Positions 26,148 through 36,371 are shown, counted from the first letter of the stretch. The stretch: DNA of 64,000 nucleotides from Bog-159 sp963707465 (GCA_963707465.1 CAVPQK010000024.1:434001-498000); one strand, 5' to 3'. Numbers and translations: made by a program. The notes: generated by a model from the letters alone, not told the origin.

Positions 26148-28589
26148 ATGCACTCATTCTTACAGGATTTCCGCTACGCGCTGCGCATGCTGCGCAAGAA
26201 CTTCGGCATGACTGTCGTGATCGTTTTGTCCCTGGCAATCGGGATCGGCGCAAACTCGGCGGTCTTCAGCGTGGTGGACGCCCTCATGCTGCGTCCGCTG
26301 CCGTATCCCCAGCCGGAACGCCTGGCCGCCATTTGGCTGCATTCGCCAGGCATCGGTATCTTTCGAGACTGGCCGTCGCCGGGCCAGTATGTCGACATCC
26401 AGAACGAAAACCATTCCTTCTCGGAGATGTCCATTTCGCGGCTCACCAGCTTCACGCTTACAGGACTCGATCGGCCCGAACGGCTCGACGGCATGCGCAC
26501 CTCATCGGGTCTCTTGCACCTGCTGGGCGCGCGCGCCATGCTGGGCCGGGTGCTGCTGCCCGAGGAGGATAAGCCCGGCAAGCCCGTGGTCGCCATCCTC
26601 AGTTACAGGCTCTGGAAACGCCTGTTCAACTCCGATGCCAAGATCATCGGCCGCAGTATCACGCTCAGCGGCAATCAAGTTACAGTCGCCGGTGTGTTGC
26701 GTCCCGAGTTTCGGCTCAACTCGGAGGTGATGCCGGCCGAGGGTCCCATGGACAAAGCGGACATCTTCCTCCCCTTGCCATTGGGAGCGGACGCCGCCCA
26801 GCGCCGCGGCGACGAGAACTACAACCTGATCGTGAAGCTGAAGCCCGGCGTGACCGTGCAGCAGGCGCAAGCCGACATCGACATCATCGCCCGGCGCATT
26901 CGCGACAAAGACAAGCGCGACCGCACCTTCGGCATGACGGTGACCGGCCTGCTCGACCAGGTGGTGGGCGACGTGCGGCGCGCCATGCTCGTATTACTGG
27001 GATCGGTGGCCCTGGTGTTGCTCAGCGCCTGTGCGAATGTGGCCAATCTGCTGTTGACGCGCGCCGCGGGGCGCGAGAAGGAAGTCGCCATCCGCACGGC
27101 GATGGGCGCGGGATGGCAGCGCCTGGCGCGGCAGTTGCTGACCGAAAGCCTGCTGCTGGCGCTCGCGGGCGGCGCGGCCGGCCTGGTGATCGCCGAAGCC
27201 AGCCTGTACGCGATGCGCGCCATCAATCCGGGCAATATTCCCCGGCTGGAGGATATCTCCATCAACGGGCCGGTGCTGCTGTTCACGTTCGGGGTATCCA
27301 CGTTGGCCGGGCTTTTGTTCGGGCTGGCCCCGGTGTGGCGCGCCATCAAGCTGGACCTCAACACCTCCCTGAAATCGGGAGGACGCAGCGGTCAGACCGA
27401 TAGCGGACTGCTGGTCTCGCGGCACCGGCTGCGCGGCCTGCTGGTGGTCTCGGAACTGGCGTTTTCGCTCATGCTGCTGGTGGGTGCGGGATTGCTGATC
27501 CGCAGCTTCGTGCGGCTGCAAAATGTGCGGCCTGGATTCGCGGCCGACCACGTAATTTCGATGCAGGTGGCGGCCACCGGTCCCAAATATCGCGAGGACA
27601 AGGCGGTCGTCGAGTTCTACAAAGAAGTTGGCGACCGCATCAGCCGCCTGCCCGGAGTGACCGCGCAGGGCCAGGTTTCGGTGCTGCCGCTTACGGGTGC
27701 GGTAGGTTGGGGCGGTATCAATGTGGAGGGCTACAATCCGCAGCCCGGCCAGGAATTGCAGGTGGACCTGCGGTCGGCCAGCACGGATTATTTTCGCGCC
27801 ATGAAGATTCCCGTGCGGAAGGGCCGGTATTTCGACGACCATGACTCGAGCGATAGCCCGCCGGTGGTGATTATCGACGAACAGTTCGCCGAACGATTCT
27901 GGCCGCGGGATAATCCCATTGGCAAGCATCTGTGGTTCGATCCGAAGAAGCCCATGACGATCGTAGGCGTCGTCGGGATGGTCAAACAGTACGGCCTCGA
28001 CAGCGGCAGCAAAATCGTGACTTACTTCCCGCAACAACAGAACCCGGACAACGGGCCGTATCTGGTGGCGCGCACCTCTTCGAATCCCGGCGACCTGGCC
28101 AATGCGATCGTCCACGAGATTCACGCAGTCGATCCCGGCGTGCCGGTCTACGCGATCCGCACGATGGAAGAGCGCCTGTACGATTCACTCGCCCGCCAGC
28201 GCTTCGCCACCACTATGCTGGGCGCGTTCGCGGCCTTCGCCCTGATACTGGCCGCCGTGGGTGTCTACGGCGTGATGTCTTACCTGGTGACGCAGAGCAC
28301 GCACGACATCGGCTTGCGCTTGGCCTTGGGCGCGCAGCCCGGCCAGATTCTGGGCCTCGTGGTGCGGCAGGGCATGCTGCTGGCGGCCGTGGGGATTGTG
28401 GCGGGCTTGATCGGCTCGGCCGCGCTCACCCGCCTGATGGCCAGTCTGTTGTTCGGCGTGAGCTCTACCGACGCCGTCACCTTCGCCGCGGTGGCGGTGA
28501 CCCTGGCGGCGGTAGTCTTTGCCGCTACCGCGATTCCCGCGCGCCGCGCCACGGGCGTGGACCCTATGGTGGCGCTGCGCGAGGAGTAG
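26148..28589 (+). CDS. Orphan MacB/FtsX-type ABC permease (second copy type)
   Basis: 813 residues with the same double architecture as the gene at 2493-4916: MHSFLQDFRYALRMLRKN opening, TM1 about 18-42, a MacB periplasmic core, FtsX block (ACANVANLLLTRAAGREKE) near 290, second core, and a C-terminal FtsX block (HDIGLRLALGAQPGQIL). No ATPase is adjacent. It is convergent with the kinase gene, 9 bp apart. In Acidobacteria such permeases are often near kinase or regulator genes; the transported substrate is unknown. Sequence is clearly paralogous to, but not a recent copy of, the first one. Confidence 0.92.
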   Translation: MHSFLQDFRYALRMLRKNFGMTVVIVLSLAIGIGANSAVFSVVDALMLRPLPYPQPERLAAIWLHSPGIGIFRDWPSPGQYVDIQNENHSFSEMSISRLTSFTLTGLDRPERLDGMRTSSGLLHLLGARAMLGRVLLPEEDKPGKPVVAILSYRLWKRLFNSDAKIIGRSITLSGNQVTVAGVLRPEFRLNSEVMPAEGPMDKADIFLPLPLGADAAQRRGDENYNLIVKLKPGVTVQQAQADIDIIARRIRDKDKRDRTFGMTVTGLLDQVVGDVRRAMLVLLGSVALVLLSACANVANLLLTRAAGREKEVAIRTAMGAGWQRLARQLLTESLLLALAGGAAGLVIAEASLYAMRAINPGNIPRLEDISINGPVLLFTFGVSTLAGLLFGLAPVWRAIKLDLNTSLKSGGRSGQTDSGLLVSRHRLRGLLVVSELAFSLMLLVGAGLLIRSFVRLQNVRPGFAADHVISMQVAATGPKYREDKAVVEFYKEVGDRISRLPGVTAQGQVSVLPLTGAVGWGGINVEGYNPQPGQELQVDLRSASTDYFRAMKIPVRKGRYFDDHDSSDSPPVVIIDEQFAERFWPRDNPIGKHLWFDPKKPMTIVGVVGMVKQYGLDSGSKIVTYFPQQQNPDNGPYLVARTSSNPGDLANAIVHEIHAVDPGVPVYAIRTMEERLYDSLARQRFATTMLGAFAAFALILAAVGVYGVMSYLVTQSTHDIGLRLALGAQPGQILGLVVRQGMLLAAVGIVAGLIGSAALTRLMASLLFGVSSTDAVTFAAVAVTLAAVVFAATAIPARRATGVDPMVALREE

Positions 28590-28598
28590 GCGGGCCTG

Positions 28599-31370
28599 CT
28601 AGCGCCACTCCAACAACTGGTGGGTGGTGTCCCCTAAGGAAAACGCGATCTTATCCTGAGCCACTGATAAGCGGAAAGTTCCCGGGGGCAAGGCTCCCGG
28701 CGTGAGCCGGCCGTGAAAATGCTGTACGACGGTCACCGGACCTATGGGCTGCTTGGTCGCGGGATTCACGCGGCGCGTGAAGATGCACTCGTGGCCGTCA
28801 TGCACCTGGGTAAAGTAGACGCGCGCGCCGGCCGGAGACCAGCGCGGATAATCGCCTTCGCCCAAGTCCACCCAGTCCGCCAGCGGAACATCCTGCAATC
28901 CGCGAAACGGCGCAGCCCACATGTGCGGCGCCCGGCCCCCGTGCTCGGACGTGAAGACGGCCCAACGCTCGTCGTTCGAGAAGCTGGCCAGGTAAAGATT
29001 CGCGTTGGGGTGCGAATAGATCGGCCTATGCTCGGCGGTTCGGGTATCCCAGGCCACAATCGCACGGTGAACGTCGATGCTGGCGCCGAGCACCCATTTT
29101 CCGCCACGCGAGAGATCCCAGATCACCCCGCCGCCCTGTATCGATCCCCACGCTTCCCCCGTTTGCAGATTCAGAACCCTTAAGATCCGAGGAGCCGTGC
29201 GGGCGCTCCGGGTGAACTCCTGGATGGCAAACACGCCGTCGGAGCTGAGGGTGTGCGCTCCCGCGAACTCAGTGCGCTTTCCGGTCCGGTAATCCTGAAG
29301 GACGCTCGGCGCACCGGCAGATTCAAGCAACAACGACCCGCCGTCCGGCGTGAACTGCGGGTAATATTCCGCATGTGCCAGTTCGGTGATAGAAGAGAGC
29401 GATCCTCGCACCGCTCCGCTATCCGCGTCAATCGGCAGTACCCAGGCGTTGGACCGGGCGTCCACTGCATCGGTCAAGACAGTGCCATTGGCGGATGCGG
29501 CGCAACCGGAAATCACTAACGGCGCATGGGCTAGGGCACTGGAATACAGGCTGGAGCCGAGCGCCGGGGTAAGCCGGAATGCGGCAAGCGCAGGTGGTTC
29601 CATTCCGGGGATGGTGTAAAGGAGGCGATCTTCCGTCACGGCGCAGGCGCGTGCATACTGGTGTACTGTCTCGCTGAATTCCGGTATCAGCGCGGCGGGG
29701 CCGCCATCTAGCGGAGCGCTCCACAGCCGGGCCACGCCGCTCTCGTCGGGCGACAGGAAGAGCACGTTCCGGCCGCCGGAGTCCCAGGCAAATCCCTGGA
29801 ACGACGATACGTTCTTCGCCAGCCGCGCGGGCTCGCCTCCCTGCACCGGCACGATGTACAGCAGGCGGGTATTGGAAGCGGGAGCGTCCCCGCCGTTCTC
29901 ACTAGCGTTCAGATAAGCAATCCACCGCCCGTCCGGCGAAAAGCGCGGGCTGCGGCCGCCCTGGATCAGCAGGCGCGCGGCGCCGCCGGCCCCGGGTTGC
30001 AGATAGATACCAGGGGGTTGGCGTGTGGAGTGAAAGGCCAGCCAACGGGCATCGGGAGAGAGCGACGGTTCGTCGTTCGCGTCCTCGCCGCCGGCCAATC
30101 GTTTAGCCAAGCCATTGGGCATCGGTTTGAGCCAAATGGCCGGATGTGCGCCGCCCACCCCTGACGATACGAAGGCCAGCCACTTGCCATCCCGGGACAA
30201 CGCCGGCTGCATGGCGCCGGGGACGCCCGCCTCGAAAGGGATGAGCCGGTGAGCAGGAACGTACAGCGCTCGCCATCCCAAAATACCAGCGGCGGCGATG
30301 GCCAGAAACGACGCTGCCGCGGTCCAGAACCGCCTGCGCGGCTTGCGGGCGCGGACCCGCCGCCCTTCCAGATAGCGCGCCAGGTCCGCGTCCAGTTCCG
30401 CGGCGGACTGGTAGCGGCCGGCGGCATCCTTGCTTAGCGCTTTCGAAAGGACTGCGTCGAGCGGCGGATGGAGCCGGGATGGATCCGGTTGCTCGCGGGC
30501 GATGACCGTGGCTACGCCGGCCGGCGATTTGTCGACGATCCGATAGGGCAAGCGGCCCGTGAGCAGGCGATACAGCAGCACGCCGGCTGAATAGATGTCG
30601 GAGGCCGCTGCCACCGGCTCGCCGCGCACCTGCTCCGGACTGGCGTACTCCGGCGTGAAGGCGAAGACGCCCGTTTTGGTGAGCGCCTCTTCCGCGGTGG
30701 CGTCGATCAGGCGCGCGGTTCCGAAATCCAGCAGCTTCACACTGCCCGAATCGTCCACCAGGATGTTGGAGGGCTTTACGTCGCGATGGATCACGCGGCG
30801 TTCATGAACATAAGCCAGCGCGTCCAGAACCTGGCGCATGAGAGCGATGCGGCCGCGCGCGTCGAGCTGGTGTGCGTCGCAGAAGAGGTCGATGGTCAGG
30901 CCGCCGACGAATTCCATGACCAAATAAGGCAGGCCGGTTTCGGAGACGCCGCCATCGATCAGGCGCGCGACCTTCGGATGATCGAGGCTGGCCAGGAATT
31001 GGCGCTCGCGGCGGAAGCGGTCTTCGATCTCGTGGGAGGCCAGCGCCATGGGCACCACCTTCACGGCCGCCGACATTTGAAAGGCGCCGTCGGCGCGCTC
31101 GGCCAGATAGACGGTGCCCATGCCGCCGCGCCCGAGCAGCTTCACGGCCTGCCAGGCTCCGAACCGGGGCCATGGCCGTGCGGGAGCGGGCGCCGCCGCC
31201 CGGATGCGCTCGCAATGCGCGAGCAACAGAACGACTCGCGCGCAGAGGTCTTCGTCGGCGCCGCATTGTGCATGGATCAGCGCGTCGCGGCCGGCGCCCG
31301 GCGGCAGTTCCAGCGCGGCGTAAAAGATTTCCTCGACTTCGTGAAAACGTTCTCGTTCAGCCGGGTTCAT
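28599..31370 (-). CDS. Ser/Thr protein kinase with PD40 propeller
   Basis: 923 residues. The cytoplasmic kinase domain (about 70-340) has the P-loop LGRGGMGTVYLA, Lys104, catalytic Asp197 in HRDVKPSN and DFG Asp215, so it should be active. A single TM segment lies near 350-372 (AAASFLAIAAAGILG). The rest is a PD40/TolB-type propeller outside the membrane (LSRDGKWLAFVSSG, LSPDARWLAFHST, FSPDGRWIAYLN), a plausible sensor. It is 37 bp downstream of an ECF sigma gene on the same strand; the two are expected to signal together, as in many acidobacterial loci. Confidence 0.93.
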   Translation of the reverse strand: MNPAERERFHEVEEIFYAALELPPGAGRDALIHAQCGADEDLCARVVLLLAHCERIRAAAPAPARPWPRFGAWQAVKLLGRGGMGTVYLAERADGAFQMSAAVKVVPMALASHEIEDRFRRERQFLASLDHPKVARLIDGGVSETGLPYLVMEFVGGLTIDLFCDAHQLDARGRIALMRQVLDALAYVHERRVIHRDVKPSNILVDDSGSVKLLDFGTARLIDATAEEALTKTGVFAFTPEYASPEQVRGEPVAAASDIYSAGVLLYRLLTGRLPYRIVDKSPAGVATVIAREQPDPSRLHPPLDAVLSKALSKDAAGRYQSAAELDADLARYLEGRRVRARKPRRRFWTAAASFLAIAAAGILGWRALYVPAHRLIPFEAGVPGAMQPALSRDGKWLAFVSSGVGGAHPAIWLKPMPNGLAKRLAGGEDANDEPSLSPDARWLAFHSTRQPPGIYLQPGAGGAARLLIQGGRSPRFSPDGRWIAYLNASENGGDAPASNTRLLYIVPVQGGEPARLAKNVSSFQGFAWDSGGRNVLFLSPDESGVARLWSAPLDGGPAALIPEFSETVHQYARACAVTEDRLLYTIPGMEPPALAAFRLTPALGSSLYSSALAHAPLVISGCAASANGTVLTDAVDARSNAWVLPIDADSGAVRGSLSSITELAHAEYYPQFTPDGGSLLLESAGAPSVLQDYRTGKRTEFAGAHTLSSDGVFAIQEFTRSARTAPRILRVLNLQTGEAWGSIQGGGVIWDLSRGGKWVLGASIDVHRAIVAWDTRTAEHRPIYSHPNANLYLASFSNDERWAVFTSEHGGRAPHMWAAPFRGLQDVPLADWVDLGEGDYPRWSPAGARVYFTQVHDGHECIFTRRVNPATKQPIGPVTVVQHFHGRLTPGALPPGTFRLSVAQDKIAFSLGDTTHQLLEWR

Positions 31371-31407
31371 ACAAGCGCCACCACGCCAAAGGTCAAAACC
31401 AGGCTAC

Positions 31408-31971
31408 CTAGCCCAAGCGGTCCCGCAGCCACGCCAGGGAAAAAAGCAGGCTGCGCGCCACCGTGCGGCTGGAAAGGTCCAGAATTTCGGCGGTTTCGTC
31501 GACGGTGCAGCCCAGAAAGTAATGCAGCTCGACCATGCGGGTCTTGATCGGATCGAATTCGGCCAAATCGTTGAGGGCCTGCGATAGATCCAGCGACTCG
31601 GCGGTATCGCTGCCGAGCCAGGCCAGTTCGGCGTCCAGCGGCGCGCGCTGCCAACCCATGCCGCGCTTTTCCGATTTGGCCTTGCGCGCGGAATCGATAA
31701 GCACCCGGCGGGTGAGCTGCGCCGCGAAAGTAAAGAAGTGCGCGCGGTCCTTGAGCGACAGCCGGCGCAAGCGCAGCAGATCGACGAAGACCTCGTTGAC
31801 CACCGCGGTGGGTTGCAACGTATGATCGGGCCGCTCCTTGCGTAGGTAGGCCTCCGCGATGGCATGCAGGTGATCGTAGACCAACGGGGCCAAAGCTTCG
31901 ACTGCACCGGACTCTCCCTTCTCCCAGCGCGCCAGGAGCTGGGTGATCTCCCCTTGCCCGGATTCCGCCAC
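31408..31971 (-). CDS. ECF-type RNA polymerase sigma factor
   Basis: 187 residues from a GTG. It has sigma region 2 (VEALAPLVYDHLHAIAEAYLRKE, then TLQPTAVVNEVFVDLLR) and region 4 (RMVELHYFLGCTVDETAEIL) with the features of the ECF subgroup that pairs with Ser/Thr kinases rather than anti-sigma factors (TIGR02999-like). It directs transcription of an unknown regulon, presumably under control of the adjacent kinase. No anti-sigma factor gene is adjacent. Confidence 0.9.
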   Translation of the reverse strand: MAESGQGEITQLLARWEKGESGAVEALAPLVYDHLHAIAEAYLRKERPDHTLQPTAVVNEVFVDLLRLRRLSLKDRAHFFTFAAQLTRRVLIDSARKAKSEKRGMGWQRAPLDAELAWLGSDTAESLDLSQALNDLAEFDPIKTRMVELHYFLGCTVDETAEILDLSSRTVARSLLFSLAWLRDRLG

Positions 31972-32016
31972 GCTTCATCATAAAACGTTGAGTGCCAAAC
32001 CGGCCGCCGGGAGTGG

Positions 32017-32035
32017 GTACTGCACGGTTCAGTAC
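32017..32035. promoter_or_regulatory. Inverted repeat in the ECF/SBBP divergent region
   Basis: GTACTG and CAGTAC separated by 7 bp, midway in the 238-bp region between the ECF sigma start and the SBBP protein start. A candidate operator; nothing else is visible in the region. Confidence 0.3.
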
Positions 32036-32209
32036 GGCGCACCAGACAGATCCCTCACATAAGAGACGGCGTAAATCGGAGGGGAAAACTGCCATAAGAC
32101 GCCAAACGAGATTCGCGTGTCAGCTTTTGGCGGCATCTTGCGCCGTCTTAACTGAACGGCCGAGCGGGCACTCAGCCAGCCCGGACTTATAGGAGTGAGG
32201 AGAGGACAA

Positions 32210-34780
32210 ATGAACACGAATCGATACCGGGTTTGCATGTGGCTGACAGCTGCCTGTGTACCCATTTTCTGCTTCGCCGGCACACCCGCCAAAGTCAACG
32301 TGGATTTTGGCAAGCTGCCGCTGAGCTTTGAAGCCAACCGCGGACAGACCGATGCGCGCGTGGATTATCTATCGAGGGGCAAAGGCTACACTTTGCTTCT
32401 GACGCGGAACCAGGTCGTGCTGCGCCTCAAGGAAGGCGCGCTGTTGCGGATGAAACTGCTAGGCGCGAGCGGCCAGGCCGCGGCATCCGGCCTGGACCAG
32501 TTGCCGGGAGTGGCGAATTATTTTCGCGGCCACGATCCATCGCAGTGGCATACCGGCATCCCGACTTACGAGAAGGTTAAGTACGCCGGTGCGTATCCCG
32601 GTGTGGATCTGGTTTATTACGGCAACCGGGGCCTCCTGGAACACGATTTCATCGTGGCGCCGGGAGCGGATCCCTCGAAGATCGTGCTGAGTTTCGAAGG
32701 GGCCCAGCCCAGAATCGACCACCAGGGCGACTTGTGCCTGACCTTGGACGACGGCGAAGTACGGTTCCAAAAACCGGTTGTTTATCAAACGGCCAATGGC
32801 GCGAAACAAGCTGTCGCCGGCCGTTACGCGCTCGCGGGAAACAAGGTTCGCTTCGTTCTGGGCGCATACGACCACAGCCGCGAACTGACCATCGATCCGC
32901 TGCTGGTATATTCCAGTTATCTCGGAGGCAGCGGCGATGACTACGGCAACGGGATCGCCGTAGATAGCCAGGGTTCGGCTTACGTGACCGGCCAGACTAC
33001 TTCGACGAACTTTCCCACCGATAACCCAATCATCGGCACGCAGCCGAGCGGCAATCAGGATGCCTTCGTTAGCAAATTCAACGCCTCCGGAACGGCATTG
33101 ATTTATTCCACTTATCTTGGCGGGTCCGCCGCAGGGGAGACCCAGGCATACGACATTGCCGTGGACTCAGACTTCAACGCGTATGTCGGCGGTAACACGA
33201 ACGCCGGCGATTACCCGGTCACGTCCGGCGCATTCCAGACGGTTTGCGGACCGACAACGGGCGGCGGCGTCTGCGGCGGGAGTCTAGTCAATGGATTCCT
33301 TACCAAGGTTAACGCGGCAGGAAACGCCCTGGCATATTCGACATTTCTGGGCGGCAGTTACGATTCCTACATCACCGGTGTGGCAGTCGACTCCGCGGGC
33401 GAGGCTTACGTTACCGGATACAACGCGACGGCGTGCGGGTCGAGCCCGAGCTGCTACTTCTTCCCCACCAGCGCCGGGGCCTTGCAGCCCGGCAGTTGGG
33501 TCAGTGCCAATGGCGCCTGGTATGCGTTCTTCACCAAATTCGACGCTGCGGGCGCGACGTTGGTATATTCTTCGCTATTTGGCAGCGCGACCCCCGGAGA
33601 CGTCCCCCCACAGAATAGTACCTATGGGTACGCCATCGCCGTCGACGGGAACGGAGACGCGTACATCACTGGGTACACGCAGGACGGGAACCTGCCGGTC
33701 ACTGCCGGGGCCTTCCAGACGTCGGCCAAGCCGTTGTACGGGGGTGACAATCCATATTTGATCGATGGCTCGCGCGGATTCGTGGCGAAGTTCGATCCCA
33801 CCCAATCCGGCACTGCGTCGCTTATCTATGCAACCTATCTCGGCGGCACCACCAACGGCTCAGCAGACCAAGCTACAGGCATCGCGGTCGATGCGAAGTT
33901 CAACGCATATATCACGGGCAACGCCGAATCGCCGAATTTTCCGGCCACGAGGGGGGCGTTTCAAACTACCTGCGTGATAGATCAAACGTACTGCGTTACC
34001 GCGTTCGTCACCAAACTGAACCCCACGGGATCGGATCCGGTCTATTCCACTTTTCTGGGCGCGGAAGAGTCGGGCTTTGCCGCGGTGAGCGCTTCGCGCA
34101 TCCGCGTCAACTCGAGCGGCGACGCTTTCGTGACCGGCAATGCGGGCGGCAGCTTTCCGCTGATGAACCCGATCAGCACCGCGGGCACAGGATTCGTCAC
34201 TGAATTGAACTCTACCGGCAGGGCATTGCTGTTCTCCACTTTCTTAGAGGGCGCGCAAGTCTCGCCAGCGGGCCTGGCAGTGGATAGCAAAGGCGGCGTC
34301 TACATAACCGGCGAAAGCAACGCACTGACCGTCACGCCAGGCGCGTTCCAACAGGCTGAAGGCGGCGGAGACGACGCTTTTGTCATGAAGATTGCCACGG
34401 TAGCGTCCGATCTGCAACTGACCAACGCGGCGCCCACGAGCGTGGATAGCGGCGCCGAACTCACCTACACGATTACGGCCGCCAACAATGGACCCGACCC
34501 AGCCGGCAATGTTTCGGTCATCGACAACGTGCCGGCAGGCACCACGTTCGCGAGCGTTTCAAGTACCTCCGGCACCTGCACATCGCCGGCCGTGGGCGCG
34601 ACGGGCAAGGTGACTTGCAGCATCGGCGCTCTGGCGGTAAGCGACACGGCGATTGTAACGTTGAAGGTGAACGTTACCGCTGCGAAGGGCAAGGTAATCC
34701 AAGACACAGCGGTGATCTCGTTCGCCGGATTCGACTCAGCCGCGAGCGATACAGCCACCGCCAAAACGAGCGTAAGGTAG
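32210..34780 (+). CDS. SBBP-repeat secreted beta-propeller protein with DUF11 domain
   Basis: 856 residues from the ATG at 32210, preferred over a GTG at 32195 because GGAGAGG lies just upstream. Signal peptide to about residue 25. Residues 25-230 are the N-terminal domain usual for this family (LSFEANRGQTD, ANYFRGHDPSQW, GVDLVYYGNRG). Residues 235-720 contain repeated SBBP units of the type YSTYLGGSG...IAVDSQGSAYVTG. The C-terminal 100 residues are a DUF11-type bacterial Ig-like domain (LTNAAPTSVDSGAELTYTIT). Probably secreted or surface-exposed; function unknown. Confidence 0.9.
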   Translation: MNTNRYRVCMWLTAACVPIFCFAGTPAKVNVDFGKLPLSFEANRGQTDARVDYLSRGKGYTLLLTRNQVVLRLKEGALLRMKLLGASGQAAASGLDQLPGVANYFRGHDPSQWHTGIPTYEKVKYAGAYPGVDLVYYGNRGLLEHDFIVAPGADPSKIVLSFEGAQPRIDHQGDLCLTLDDGEVRFQKPVVYQTANGAKQAVAGRYALAGNKVRFVLGAYDHSRELTIDPLLVYSSYLGGSGDDYGNGIAVDSQGSAYVTGQTTSTNFPTDNPIIGTQPSGNQDAFVSKFNASGTALIYSTYLGGSAAGETQAYDIAVDSDFNAYVGGNTNAGDYPVTSGAFQTVCGPTTGGGVCGGSLVNGFLTKVNAAGNALAYSTFLGGSYDSYITGVAVDSAGEAYVTGYNATACGSSPSCYFFPTSAGALQPGSWVSANGAWYAFFTKFDAAGATLVYSSLFGSATPGDVPPQNSTYGYAIAVDGNGDAYITGYTQDGNLPVTAGAFQTSAKPLYGGDNPYLIDGSRGFVAKFDPTQSGTASLIYATYLGGTTNGSADQATGIAVDAKFNAYITGNAESPNFPATRGAFQTTCVIDQTYCVTAFVTKLNPTGSDPVYSTFLGAEESGFAAVSASRIRVNSSGDAFVTGNAGGSFPLMNPISTAGTGFVTELNSTGRALLFSTFLEGAQVSPAGLAVDSKGGVYITGESNALTVTPGAFQQAEGGGDDAFVMKIATVASDLQLTNAAPTSVDSGAELTYTITAANNGPDPAGNVSVIDNVPAGTTFASVSSTSGTCTSPAVGATGKVTCSIGALAVSDTAIVTLKVNVTAAKGKVIQDTAVISFAGFDSAASDTATAKTSVR

Positions 34781-34911
34781 TCGTCTGCCAGACTGCGGCT
34801 GGGACGCGCCGTTCAGCGCCTCCCAGCCCGCTTCGGAGCCCCAGTTCTCGACTGCATCCCCGCGATGCACGCCTGGCCATTTCCTTGCTACCATCTCTGA
34901 AAGGAGTTTTT

Positions 34912-35400
34912 ATGCGCAGCTTTACGACCAGGCAAACTACAAGACTGTTTTCCTTGACACTTTTGACTTTCACACTCGGACTGGTTCAGGCCCAGGCCAA
35001 AACCGATTTCAGCGGTACCTGGAAGCTCAATGCGGCCAAGAGCGACTTCGGCCCCATGCCGGCGCCCGATAGCCGCACCGAAAAAATAACCCACGAGGAG
35101 CCTAGCATCAAGGCCAATATCGCCTCCACCGGGGGGATGGGCGACATGACGTACGATGTCGCCTACACCACCGACGGCAAGGAATGCGTGAATAAATTGG
35201 GTGACAACGAGTTCAAGAGCACGCTGAAATGGGACGGCGACGATTTGGTGGTGGACACCAAGGGTTCCTTCGGCGGTAACGATTTTACTTCCAAAGGCCG
35301 CTGGGCTCTTTCGAGCGATGGAAAGACGCTGACCGTCACGCAGCACATCTCCAGCGCCATGGGCGATGCCGACATGAAGGAAGTTTTCGACAAGCAATAG
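34912..35400 (+). CDS. Small secreted lipocalin-like protein, paralogue 1 of 4
   Basis: 162 residues from an ATG with an AAGGAG ribosome site (34900-34905). Signal peptide (LFSLTLLTFTLGLVQAQA), then FSGTWKLNAAKSDFG, a central YTTDGKECVN, LKWDGDDLVV, and a C-terminal SSDGKTLTVTQH. This repeated-strand pattern resembles lipocalin-like folds seen in acidobacterial secreted proteins. It is the first of four adjacent paralogues. Ligand and role unknown. Confidence 0.85.
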   Translation: MRSFTTRQTTRLFSLTLLTFTLGLVQAQAKTDFSGTWKLNAAKSDFGPMPAPDSRTEKITHEEPSIKANIASTGGMGDMTYDVAYTTDGKECVNKLGDNEFKSTLKWDGDDLVVDTKGSFGGNDFTSKGRWALSSDGKTLTVTQHISSAMGDADMKEVFDKQ

Positions 35401-35409
35401 GAGCGTTCC

Positions 35410-35886
35410 GTGCGGAAAACCACATTTCGACTGTTTTCTTTGGCGCTTTTGACACTGGCATTGGGTCTGCTTCAGGCACAGGCCAGAACCGACTTCAGCG
35501 GCACTTGGAAGATTAACGCGGGCAAGAGCGATTTCGGCCCCGCGCCGGCGCCCGACACCCTGGTCATGAAGATCGCCCATGAGGAGCCCAGCCTCAAAGC
35601 CAGTGTGGCCCAGACTGGAGGCTCGGGGGACATGAATTACGACATGGTGTACACCACCGATGGCAAAGAGTGCGTGAATCATCCGGGCGGCAACGAATTC
35701 AAGAGCACGCTCAAATGGGAAGGTGACGATCTGACCATCGATACCAAAGGATCCTTCTCCGGCACCGATTTCACCGCCAAGGATCATTGGACGCTCTCGG
35801 ACGGCGGCAAGACCTTGACCGTGCAGCGGCACGCCTCCACCGGCATGGGGGATTTCGATATGAAGCTGGTGCTCGACAAACAGTAA
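35410..35886 (+). CDS. Small secreted lipocalin-like protein, paralogue 2 of 4
   Basis: 158 residues from a GTG 9 bp after paralogue 1. It shares nearly all motifs with paralogue 1 (FSGTWKINAGKSDFG, YTTDGKECVNH, NEFKSTLKWEGDDL), making the pair the most similar of the four. Signal peptide LFSLALLTLALGLLQAQA. It most likely arose by tandem duplication. Confidence 0.85.
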   Translation: MRKTTFRLFSLALLTLALGLLQAQARTDFSGTWKINAGKSDFGPAPAPDTLVMKIAHEEPSLKASVAQTGGSGDMNYDMVYTTDGKECVNHPGGNEFKSTLKWEGDDLTIDTKGSFSGTDFTAKDHWTLSDGGKTLTVQRHASTGMGDFDMKLVLDKQ

Positions 35887-35889
35887 GGC

Positions 35890-36363
35890 ATGATGCGCAG
35901 CCACGCTTTCCGGGTTTTTTCTCTGGCGCTGGTGGCCGCCGCATGGGGGACACTCCAGGCGCAGGCGAAGCCCAATTTCAGCGGTACCTGGAAATTGAAC
36001 GCTAGTAAGAGCGACTTCGGAGCCATGCCCGCGCCAAGCGCCCGGACCGACAGAATCACCCAGAAGGGCCCCGCCCTGGAAGACTCCTACTCCCAGCGCG
36101 GACAAATGGGCGAGTTCACCGCCGACATGAGGTATTCGACCGATGGCAAGGAGACGACAAGCAAGATCGGCGGCAATGAGGTCAAATGCACGGCCAAGTG
36201 GGAGGGAGACGAACTCGTGGTGGCCGGTAAAACATCGTTTAATGGCGCAACGCTAGCCGACCGCTGGTCGCTCTCGGCGGATGGCAAGACGCTGACCATC
36301 CGCCGCCACGTAAACAGTCCTATGGGCGTGTCGGATCAGAAGATCGTGTTGGAGAAGCAGTAG
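35890..36363 (+). CDS. Small secreted lipocalin-like protein, paralogue 3 of 4
   Basis: 157 residues (two adjacent ATGs), starting 3 bp after paralogue 2. Keeps FSGTWKLNASKSDFG and STDGKETTSKIGGNE, but the Cys of the KECVN motif is lost and one appears later (VKCTAKWEGDELVV). Signal peptide VFSLALVAAAWGTLQAQA. Confidence 0.85.
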   Translation: MMRSHAFRVFSLALVAAAWGTLQAQAKPNFSGTWKLNASKSDFGAMPAPSARTDRITQKGPALEDSYSQRGQMGEFTADMRYSTDGKETTSKIGGNEVKCTAKWEGDELVVAGKTSFNGATLADRWSLSADGKTLTIRRHVNSPMGVSDQKIVLEKQ

Positions 36364-36371
36364 GATTGGTT

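Noticed and set aside
26994..28124. A 376-codon minus-strand frame inside the second permease.
   Set aside because: Shadow frame; the permease has all family blocks.
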